A DNA stretch of 7,839 bases from JANRKG01 sp033763635 (GTDB taxonomy: Bacteria > Cyanobacteriota > Cyanobacteriia > GCF-001939115). The notes under the pieces are model-generated. The model saw nothing but the letters and a program-made list of their open reading frames with translations. It did not search any database and was not told the origin of the DNA. How positions within the stretch are numbered: the first letter of the stretch is position 1; each line of letters begins with the position of its first letter. Below are positions 1 through 5,899 of this stretch, in pieces. Location: positions 1 to 7,839 of the forward strand of contig JANRKG010000121.1 in the NCBI GenBank assembly GCA_033763635.1. The letters run 5' to 3'. The translations under genes and the position numbers were made by a program.

Positions 1-105
1 GGGTGGGTCTGGTGTTGGCAAAGAAGACGGTTGTAGAGGTGGGTTCGATCGCCCATTCCCCTGACCCACCCCGGCCTACGGCCACCCCTCCCAGGAGGGG
101 ATTGG
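1..105. repeat. GC-rich palindromic repeat element, left copy, cut by window edge
   Basis: This is the same element as the complete copy at 575-718, in the same orientation. It aligns from its first base to 598-718. Over the last 62 bases (44-105 against 657-718) only 7 bases differ. It holds two small palindromes: GGCC-TAC-GGCC at 73-83, and CCCCTCC-CA-GGAGGGG at 85-100. The outer left arm expected from the complete copy lies beyond the window edge. It has no coding potential that I trust. It ends 45 bp before the nuclease gene. Confidence 0.85.
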
Positions 106-150
106 ATGGAGAACGGGAATAATTAGTTTGCAGCATCTACAGATCAACTT

Positions 151-537
151 ATGCAATATCGCATTCTTCCTTACGAACCACACCTTAAAGACTTGGCTCG
201 AAAGTTACGGCGAACGATGACCAGAGGGGAAACTATCCTTTGGAATCACCTCAAAGCGAAAAAGATGCATGGGTATGATTTTGACCGTCAGCGTCCGATC
301 GATCGATTCATTGTTGACTTTTACGGCAAAGAGTTGATGCTAGCGATCGAAATTGATGGGTTGTCCCATGCTAGCGAAGAAGCTCAACAAAAAGATGAGG
401 AAAGACAAGCCCGGTTGGAGGCATTAGGCGTAAGTTTTTTACGCTTCCATGAGGAGGATGTTTGCAAGCGGACTGAAGAGGTTGTTGCAGAGATCGAGGC
501 ATGGATAGTGTCCATGCAAGTTCAGCAATCACCCTGA
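151..537 (+). CDS. DUF559 family endonuclease-like protein (Vsr/PD-(D/E)xK fold)
   Basis: This 128-residue protein has the layout of the DUF559 family, small single-domain proteins related to the very-short-patch-repair (Vsr) endonuclease fold. The N-terminus (LPYEPHLKDLARKLR, 6-20, then MTRGE to residue 27) is the family's opening helix. The core strand FIVDFY (53-58) carries D56. The strand AIEIDG (65-70) carries E67 and D69, and a final strand, VSFLRFHEEDV (94-104), follows. E27, D56 and E67 are the likely metal-binding acidic residues. The length is normal and the frame is intact. The start is chosen because the family N-terminus begins right after it; no good Shine-Dalgarno sequence is visible. 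No methylase or helicase partner lies next to it, so it is not an obvious restriction system. Direct copies of a palindromic repeat lie 45 bp upstream and 37 bp downstream, which suggests a mobile or repeat-associated gene. DNA cleavage is inferred from the family; the true substrate is unknown. Confidence 0.88.
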   Translation: MQYRILPYEPHLKDLARKLRRTMTRGETILWNHLKAKKMHGYDFDRQRPIDRFIVDFYGKELMLAIEIDGLSHASEEAQQKDEERQARLEALGVSFLRFHEEDVCKRTEEVVAEIEAWIVSMQVQQSP

Positions 538-543
538 ATGTTC

Positions 544-557
544 CTCCTGGAAAGGAG
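544..557. repeat. Small hairpin just after the nuclease gene
   Basis: CTCCT-GGAA-AGGAG forms a perfect 5-bp stem with a four-base loop, 6 bases after the nuclease stop codon. It resembles a degenerate version of the CTCC/GGAG palindromes in the neighbouring repeat elements. No T-run follows it on the plus strand, so a role as a terminator is weakly supported. Confidence 0.35.
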
Positions 558-574
558 TTGGACTAGCCTCAGAA

Positions 575-718
575 CAATCCCCTCCTGGGAGGGGGAGGGG
601 TGGGTTTGGGGTTAGCAAAAGAGAGACAGATGGCAAGAGAGACAGATGGAAGAATGTTCGATCGCCTGCTCCCCTGACCCACCCCGGCCTTCGACCACCC
701 CTCCTGGGAGGGGATTGG
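575..718. repeat. Complete GC-rich palindromic repeat element (MITE-like)
   Basis: This 144-bp element has matching inverted ends. The left arm begins CAATCCCCTCCTGGGAGGGG (575-594) and continues to GGGGTGGGT (597-605). The reverse complement of the right arm begins at the mirror position with CCAATCCCCTCCCAGGAGGG and also reaches GGGGTGGGT, after about 12 extra bases. Each end carries its own small palindrome, CCCCTCC-N2-GGAGGGG (579-594 and 698-713). The interior is unlike the arms. It encodes no protein, so movement would need an enzyme supplied from elsewhere. It lies between the 3' ends of two convergent genes, where its hairpins could also block read-through; no T-run follows them. Confidence 0.75.
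621..652. repeat. 16-bp tandem duplication inside the repeat element
   Basis: GAGAGACAGATGG occurs at 621-633 and again at 637-649, a period of 16 bp. The left copy of the element has only one degenerate unit here. The length difference between aligned parts of the two copies (121 against 105 bases) is exactly one unit. Confidence 0.8.
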
Positions 719-737
719 GGTTAGTGATCTCCCTGAA

Positions 738-758
738 CTCCTTTGGGGAGGGGTAGGG
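738..758. repeat. Degenerate relative of the repeat-element end
   Basis: The stretch from CTCCTTTGGGG through AGGGGTAGGG resembles the left arm of the element at 575-605, with an imperfect CTCC/GGAG stem. It lies 18 bp past the 3' end of the ABC gene. It could be a decayed end of another copy or a weak terminator hairpin for the leftward gene; no clear T-run supports the latter. Confidence 0.35.
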
Positions 759-776
759 ATGAAATAGGCAATGAAC

Positions 777-2420
777 TCAATTTCCTGAACCCATTTCTAA
801 GAGTAACGGTGCTGCTTTCAGAAGCGTTTGGGTGTATGGATGTTGGGGACGCTGAAAAATCTCCTCCGTTGGACCCAACTCCACGATCTTTCCGGCTTGC
901 ATGACGGCAATCCGATCGCACAAAAACCGTGCTACCCAGAGGTCATGGGTGATGAATAGGTAGGTCAGATCAAAATCTCGCTTCAAGTCCAGCATGAGTT
1001 GGAGAACCTGGGCCTGGATGCTGGCATCCAACATACTCACGGGTTCATCGCAAATCAACAACTTCGGTTGAGTGATCAGGGCACGGGCGATCGCCACTCG
1101 CTGCTGTTGCCCACCGGATAGATCCGAGGGATAGCGCTGATAGTATTCCTCCGGCGGAGTCAGCCCCACCCGTTCCAGCATGGAGAACACCTGTTGTTTC
1201 GCTGTCCTCCCATCTGCCAGCCCATGAATGAGTAGAGGGTCTGTAATCCCCTCCCCAACGGTCATCAGGGGATTGAGGCAAGCATGGGGGTCTTGAAACA
1301 CCATCTGGATTTGTCGTCGCTGTTGCCGCAACTCATTTCCAGTGATGGCTGTTAAATCTCGCCCCAGGAACTCCACCCGTCCGGCGGTGGGTCGAATCAA
1401 CTGCAAAATGGTGCGAGACAGGGTACTTTTCCCACAACCCGACTCCCCCACCAATCCCAAAATTTCGCCCGATCGCAACTCCAAATTAACATCATCCACT
1501 GCCCGAATCGTTCGGTCCTCCTTCGAGAACCACTGAGCAATAAAATTCTGCTCCAGCCTATAGTGCTGCCGCAAATTCTCTAACCGTAAAATCGGCGCTA
1601 CCGTCTCTTCCCCTTCTGCCCTCCGCCCTCTGCCCTCTGCCTTCTGCAACAACAACGCTGCCTGCAACAACGATCGCGTGTACTCATGCTGGGGAGTTTG
1701 GAAGACAGAACGGGTCTTCCCCGTTTCTACCACTTGGCCCCGGTGCATAACAGCAATCCGATCGCAATATTCCCCCACCATGCCTAAATCATGGGAAATC
1801 AGGAGTAACCCCATCTGCCGTTCTGCACAGAGGCGGGTGAGTTCCCGCAAAATTTGGGCGGATACGGTGACATCCAGGCTGGTAGTGGGTTCATCCGCCA
1901 CAATCAGCTTCGGATTGAGGAGTAGCGCCAGGGCAATTGCCACCCGTTGCCGCATCCCACCACTAAACTCATGGGGGTACTGGGACCATCGACTCGCCGG
2001 AATGTTCACGGCCTCCAGGGTCGCGATCGCCCGTTCCTTTGCTTCCCGGTTGGATAAGTTCGGTTGGTGAGCCTTCAGGGTTTCCACGCAATGGTTCCCA
2101 ATGGTCATCAGGGGATCAAGGCGGGTCATGGGGTCTTGAAAGATGAGGGCAACCGCTTCGCCTCGAAAACGGCGCAGATCTTCGGGGGAGAGACCGAAGA
2201 CGGGTCGCCCTTCAAACAATACCTGTCCTTCCACTTGCACGGAAGGGGAGAGTAACCGCATGGCGGCCCGTCCTAAGGTGGATTTGCCACAGCCCGATTC
2301 TCCAACCAAGCCCAGTCGTTCTCCCGGTTGGAGGGTGAGGGAAACGTCATTGACGGCCCATTGAGCGGTGCGATCGTAGGAGACTTTCAGGTTCTCGATC
2401 TGGAAAAGGACGTTGCTCAT
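777..2420 (-). CDS. ABC transporter, fused double ATP-binding protein, peptide/nickel (Dpp/Opp) family
   Basis: This 547-residue cytoplasmic protein joins two ATPase domains, as in E. coli YejF and GsiA. The first has Walker A GESGCGKST (40-48), Q-loop Q95, signature FSGGMRQR (152-159), Walker B LIVADEP (172-178) and switch H210. The second has Walker A 325-333, FQDP (375-378), LSGGQQQR (434-441), LLICDEP (454-460) and H492. Each domain ends in the family's C-terminal motif (QHEYTRSLL at 244-252, HPYTQTLL at 527-534). Both sites look catalytically complete. By family it would power import of oligopeptides, dipeptides or a similar solute; the substrate cannot be read from the ATPase. No permease or binding-protein gene is adjacent. 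The start ATG overlaps the stop of the upstream zinc-ribbon gene (ATGA) and has no Shine-Dalgarno sequence of its own, which points to translational coupling. Residues 259-270 of the linker are encoded by a heptamer tandem repeat. Confidence 0.95.
   Translation of the reverse strand: MSNVLFQIENLKVSYDRTAQWAVNDVSLTLQPGERLGLVGESGCGKSTLGRAAMRLLSPSVQVEGQVLFEGRPVFGLSPEDLRRFRGEAVALIFQDPMTRLDPLMTIGNHCVETLKAHQPNLSNREAKERAIATLEAVNIPASRWSQYPHEFSGGMRQRVAIALALLLNPKLIVADEPTTSLDVTVSAQILRELTRLCAERQMGLLLISHDLGMVGEYCDRIAVMHRGQVVETGKTRSVFQTPQHEYTRSLLQAALLLQKAEGRGRRAEGEETVAPILRLENLRQHYRLEQNFIAQWFSKEDRTIRAVDDVNLELRSGEILGLVGESGCGKSTLSRTILQLIRPTAGRVEFLGRDLTAITGNELRQQRRQIQMVFQDPHACLNPLMTVGEGITDPLLIHGLADGRTAKQQVFSMLERVGLTPPEEYYQRYPSDLSGGQQQRVAIARALITQPKLLICDEPVSMLDASIQAQVLQLMLDLKRDFDLTYLFITHDLWVARFLCDRIAVMQAGKIVELGPTEEIFQRPQHPYTQTLLKAAPLLLEMGSGN
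1612..1646. repeat. Five tandem heptamers (STRR-like) inside the ABC gene
   Basis: On the plus strand the units read CCTTCTG, CCCTCCG, CCCTCTG, CCCTCTG and CCTTCTG without a gap. On the coding strand they give residues 259-270 (QKAEGRGRRAEG) in the linker between the two ATPase domains. Short tandemly repeated heptanucleotides are a known feature of cyanobacterial genomes, normally found between genes. Confidence 0.85.
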
Positions 2421-3007
2421 GGCGTATTGGTGGGGGGAATCGCCTGGGGTTTATCAAAGCGTCGCATCAGATAAGCAACCCCAAAGTCTCCGTTTGGGTG
2501 GTTCTGTAAAACTTCCGCCAGTTCAAACAGACGAGCAGCCAGATCCGGGCCTAATTTCTCGATCGTTGCCTGCCGTTCCAGCAGCACATATTCCCGTTCG
2601 CGGGCCTTGGCTTGCCACTCACTGGAAAAGAGTTGTTGTATGGCGATGTGTAGCCCCAGTTTTTCTAACACGTCCCATTCGCCATGATCGCACCAGATCC
2701 CACCACAGGCGAGGCACCGTTCTACATAGAAGGGCGCTTTCAGGCTCACACGGGCGCGGGATAGATAACGGTTACATTCCGGGCAGAGGGCAGCTTTGGC
2801 ATCAAAGGGGGACTGAACGTACTCTACATCCAGGGTATCGGGAAAGGTTTCGCTGGCTTGCACGGATTGGGGTTGCTGCGTTTGCCATGCTTCGTACTCA
2901 CTAGCGGGAATCCAGGTTCCTTTACAGTCAGGGCAGCACTTAACCGCCAGATGACTCGCTAACAAACCATCAACCAGGGATACTTTCTTATCTTTCGGAC
3001 ACTGCAA
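2417..3007 (-). CDS. zf-TFIIB (zinc-ribbon) domain protein
   Basis: This 196-residue, probably soluble protein has two zinc-ribbon units of the zf-TFIIB type. The second is complete: C75-x2-C78 and C98-x2-C101, followed by GGIWCDHGE. The first is degenerate: C3, then D6 where the second cysteine would be, then C25-x2-C28 followed by KGTW. The C-terminal third (about 125-185) looks helical and matches no motif I know. The start is a TTG. It is supported by GAGGAG about 9 bases upstream and by the family opening CPKD at residues 3-6; no in-frame ATG exists before the first ribbon. The stop overlaps the ABC ATPase start by 4 bp. The family's molecular role is poorly defined, with zinc binding and perhaps protein or nucleic-acid contacts. 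The coupling suggests production together with the transporter ATPase; a direct functional link is inference. Confidence 0.85.
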   Translation of the reverse strand: MQCPKDKKVSLVDGLLASHLAVKCCPDCKGTWIPASEYEAWQTQQPQSVQASETFPDTLDVEYVQSPFDAKAALCPECNRYLSRARVSLKAPFYVERCLACGGIWCDHGEWDVLEKLGLHIAIQQLFSSEWQAKAREREYVLLERQATIEKLGPDLAARLFELAEVLQNHPNGDFGVAYLMRRFDKPQAIPPTNTP

Positions 3008-3015
3008 GACTCGTC

Positions 3016-3021
3016 TCTCCT
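3016..3021 (-). promoter_or_regulatory. Ribosome binding site deciding a TTG start
   Basis: Read leftward, GAGGAG followed by AGACGAGTC precedes TTG at 3007-3005. The strong match to the anti-Shine-Dalgarno sequence at 9-base spacing is the main reason for accepting the non-ATG start of the zinc-ribbon gene. Confidence 0.6.
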
Positions 3022-3032
3022 CAGTGAATCAT

Positions 3033-3048
3033 CCAGGTTTTTGCCTGG
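3033..3048. repeat. Small hairpin in the gap upstream of the zinc-ribbon gene
   Basis: CCAGG-TTTTTG-CCTGG forms a 5-bp stem in the 108-bp gap between the cyclic-di-GMP gene and the zinc-ribbon gene. In the leftward direction its loop is A-rich and no T-run follows, so it is not a convincing terminator. It might be a leader structure; function unknown. Confidence 0.3.
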
Positions 3049-3073
3049 GCCAGAGTTACTCCCTTCCCACACT

Positions 3074-3079
3074 ACTATA
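3074..3079 (-). promoter_or_regulatory. Possible -10 hexamer upstream of the zinc-ribbon/ABC pair
   Basis: Read leftward the hexamer is TATAGT, one base from the consensus TATAAT, about 67 bases before the TTG start. The bases about 17 upstream (CATTCA) are a poor -35 match. It would allow the zinc-ribbon/ABC pair to be transcribed separately from the gene before it. The support is a single hexamer. Confidence 0.25.
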
Positions 3080-3115
3080 TGCTGTTCCCTCTGGATGAAT
3101 GAGTGCCACTGATTC

Positions 3116-5683
3116 CTAAGAGATTCCGACCCGCTCCGCTAAAAATGCTTCCGCCGCCTCTCGGTTTAAGGGTTTGGCGAACAGAAAACCCTGACCGTAA
3201 CGACATTTCATGACTTTGAGTTGTTGGAATTGCTCCTGAGTTTCAATGCCCTCCGCCACAACCTCCATGCCTAAACTATGGGCCAGGGTCAGAATAGTGC
3301 GGGTAATTTCGAATCCAGAGGTGTCTTTCGTGTTGGTGATGGCACTGATGAAAGAGCGATCGGCCTTCAATACATCGAAGGGAAAGCGGTGCAGGGTACT
3401 CAAGGAAGAATAGCCCGTGCCAAAGTCGTCAATGGAAAGGGTAATACCGAGGGCTTTGAGTTCCGACAGGGTGCCCATCGCCAGCTTGCTATTTTCCATC
3501 AGCACACTTTCTGTGATCTCTAAATTGAGGCTCTGGGCAGGTAAGCCTGTTTGCTGCAAAATCTGCTGAATTTGAAGGGTCAGGTTTTGCTGCATGAACT
3601 GGCAACCTGAGAGGTTCACACTAATTGACAAAGGGATAGGGTTGTCGAGGCGAGATTGCCAGACATAGAGTTGCCGACAGGCTTCTCTCAGAACCCATTC
3701 TCCGATCGGCAGGATCAACCCTGTTTCCTCCGCCAGTTTCATGAACTCACTGGGATAGACAATGCCTCGACGCGGATGATGCCAGCGAAGTAGGGCTTCA
3801 AACCCAACCACTCTACTGGATTGGAGGGATACAATCGGTTGATAGTAAATTTGGAATTCTTGGCGTTCAACCGCTCGGTGCAGATCATGTTCTAGTTGCA
3901 GGAGGGCGACGGCCTGGGTATGCATGGTGCGATCGAAAATCATGTAGCGTGCCTTTCCAAGGGATTTGGCCTGGTACATCGCCGTGTCTGCATCCCGGAG
4001 CATGTCTTCGGGACGTTCGTAGTTTAGATTGCTTAAAACAATGCCAATGCTGGCAGTAGTAAAGACTTGGTGATTCTCCAACCAGGTTGGATGGGAGAGT
4101 TCTCGCTGAATGCGTTCAACCGTGCGAATTACATGGCTGATGTCTGTTATTTGATGCAGCAGAATCGCGAATTCATCCCCTCCCAGGCGGGCGACGATAT
4201 CCCCTGGCTCCATACAGGCTTCTAACTTCCGGGCGATCGTAATCAGCAATTGATCCCCCATCAAATGCCCCAGGCTGTCATTAATGAATTTGAAGCGATC
4301 CAGATCAACAAATAACACCCCAAATAAAGCACCGGAAGTCGTTTTGTTCGCATCAATGAGGCTTTCCAACCGATTAATAAATAAATCTCGATTGGGTAAA
4401 TCAGTCAAAGAGTCATGCAGAGCATCATGAATGAGTTTGCTTTCATAGGATTTTCGAGTGGTCATATCTCGAATAATCATCAGCAATTCATGTTCTCCGC
4501 TGACCACCAGACGCGCTTCATAGGAAAAAACCTGTTGATTCCAGGTCAGTTCATACTCAAATACCTGGGGATGGAACCGTTGGGCATGGTGAATTGCCTG
4601 GGTAATTTGATTGGTAATGGTGGGTGGAAAAACGTCATTCACCGTTTTGCCAATACAGTCTAATGAAGACTGGGGAAGGGGATAGTCTTCTGTGAGCTTG
4701 CAGTTCAAAATGGTGCCATCACTTTGTAAGTGAAACATCACATCGGGAATGGCATTGAGGAGGGCACGGTTTTTAGCTTCGCTGCGACGCAAAGCTTCCT
4801 CCGTTCGCTTGTGGGCTGTAATGTCAATGACATAACTGCGAATCAGATCACTTTCATGGATGTAATGAAAGGTCTGTTCAAAGATTTGCGTTCCAATTTG
4901 AATTTCTCGGCTGAAGTGCTTCCATTTTCGCTCCTGCGTTTTGGGAACGACTCCCGCCAGGACAGGGTGATTCAAGCCAAGTTGTCTGAGATTGGGAAAT
5001 TGCTTCAGGGCAGCGGGGTTCAAGTATGTGATTTTGCCAGAGGTGTCTACCTCGACGATCGGCGTTGGACTCAGTTCAGGGAAAGAGGCCAACCGCACGA
5101 TCGCAGCTTCATTGGCTTGCTTGGCGATCGTCTCTGGGCCTTGGTCTTCAGGCAGTTGATGCGATTCCTGCTCCTGTAATTTCAGCAGAACATCCGAAAT
5201 CTCTTCTGGTTCAATCGATTGTAAGTATTCAAGGTCAATGCATTCTTCCAAACTGTTGTAATATCGCGCCCGGACATCTCTACCCAAAACAATCTCATCC
5301 CCGTGTTGGAGATCGTGGGAAATGCACCGTTGATTATTAACGACCAGACCGTTCGTGCTGCGTTTTCCTTGCAGGTTCCCATCCACAATCCGAAAGGCAT
5401 AGTGGCTGGTTTCGGGATTGGTCACTCGTAGAAGAATCGCGTGTTGCCGCGAAACCCACTTTGAATTCAAAACAATGGAATTATCAGCATCCCGTCCTAA
5501 AGAGTAGGTTGATGCTTCTAGAAAAATCAGTCGCTTGTTACACTCATCCTCGATGAGCAGGAAATGCTGAGGGGCCAGTTTTGTGACTGGATAAAACGAA
5601 TCGTCGAGCGGTCCATCCTCTTGACGTGGAGTTCCTGATGGCGTTCCAACCATCCTCAACTGAGGAGTGTCTCTATAAGACAT
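3116..5683 (-). CDS. FHA-PAS-PAS-GGDEF-EAL cyclic-di-GMP signalling protein
   Basis: This 855-residue protein has no membrane segments that I can see and should be cytoplasmic. An FHA domain (about 40-145) keeps the phosphothreonine-binding pattern: G63-R64, S78-R79-x-H81, N111-G112. Two PAS-like domains follow (about 195-290 and 297-412), then a GGDEF cyclase domain (about 420-585, GGDEF at 501-505) and an EAL phosphodiesterase domain (about 595-850). The EAL domain shows E629 in EALLRW, N690, E722 in EITES, D752-D753 in DDFGTGYSS, K773 and E811, so its catalytic set looks complete. The cyclase motif is also intact. The inhibitory RxxD site is not: the arginine position is E492 (EPGD). It should make, degrade, or switch between making and degrading cyclic-di-GMP, gated by a phosphoprotein partner and a PAS signal. 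The start has the expected frame but no clear Shine-Dalgarno sequence. M11 is an alternative start. Confidence 0.95.
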   Translation of the reverse strand: MSYRDTPQLRMVGTPSGTPRQEDGPLDDSFYPVTKLAPQHFLLIEDECNKRLIFLEASTYSLGRDADNSIVLNSKWVSRQHAILLRVTNPETSHYAFRIVDGNLQGKRSTNGLVVNNQRCISHDLQHGDEIVLGRDVRARYYNSLEECIDLEYLQSIEPEEISDVLLKLQEQESHQLPEDQGPETIAKQANEAAIVRLASFPELSPTPIVEVDTSGKITYLNPAALKQFPNLRQLGLNHPVLAGVVPKTQERKWKHFSREIQIGTQIFEQTFHYIHESDLIRSYVIDITAHKRTEEALRRSEAKNRALLNAIPDVMFHLQSDGTILNCKLTEDYPLPQSSLDCIGKTVNDVFPPTITNQITQAIHHAQRFHPQVFEYELTWNQQVFSYEARLVVSGEHELLMIIRDMTTRKSYESKLIHDALHDSLTDLPNRDLFINRLESLIDANKTTSGALFGVLFVDLDRFKFINDSLGHLMGDQLLITIARKLEACMEPGDIVARLGGDEFAILLHQITDISHVIRTVERIQRELSHPTWLENHQVFTTASIGIVLSNLNYERPEDMLRDADTAMYQAKSLGKARYMIFDRTMHTQAVALLQLEHDLHRAVERQEFQIYYQPIVSLQSSRVVGFEALLRWHHPRRGIVYPSEFMKLAEETGLILPIGEWVLREACRQLYVWQSRLDNPIPLSISVNLSGCQFMQQNLTLQIQQILQQTGLPAQSLNLEITESVLMENSKLAMGTLSELKALGITLSIDDFGTGYSSLSTLHRFPFDVLKADRSFISAITNTKDTSGFEITRTILTLAHSLGMEVVAEGIETQEQFQQLKVMKCRYGQGFLFAKPLNREAAEAFLAERVGIS

Positions 5684-5899
5684 AGAGTTTTAATGTGGGT
5701 AGATGACAGCAAACTGTAAGGACGGATCGGGTGAAAGCGAAGCAATAGATCGTAAAATCTGCTGGGCGATCAATGGTAAGCCTTGAGTTAGTTATTCCCA
5801 GAAGCCAGATAAAAATCTATATGTAAAGTATCCGATAGATTCGTAAATTTTTTTCGGGGGAATAGAAAGATGGGTCAAATCTTTGCAGTTGGCAGAGGT
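5684..5899. other. Intergenic region upstream of the cyclic-di-GMP gene
   Basis: This 216-bp, AT-rich gap lies between the PatD-like stop and the cyclic-di-GMP gene start. It should hold the latter's promoter. Read leftward, TATAGA at 5821-5816 is the best -10-like hexamer, but no good -35 lies at a suitable distance. An A-rich patch with AAATTT sits near 5845-5855. No convincing terminator hairpin follows the PatD-like gene, and I see no small gene here. Confidence 0.4.

Noticed and set aside
544..557. Rho-independent terminator for the nuclease gene
   Set aside because: The stem is only 5 bp and no T-run follows; it is kept as a repeat-like hairpin.
1..718. CRISPR array or insertion sequence
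   Set aside because: There are only two long element copies with a gene between them, no regular spacers, and no transposase gene.
1678..2070. Rightward open frame of 130 codons opposite the ABC ATPase gene
   Set aside because: It is antisense to the first ATPase domain, whose Walker and signature motifs are intact.
2413..2904. Long rightward open frame opposite the zinc-ribbon gene
   Set aside because: Its translation resembles no family, while the opposite strand has clear cysteine motifs. It is an antisense shadow.
4730..5179. Rightward open frame of 149 codons opposite the cyclic-di-GMP gene
   Set aside because: It lies within the PAS region of a strongly supported gene and shows no domain.
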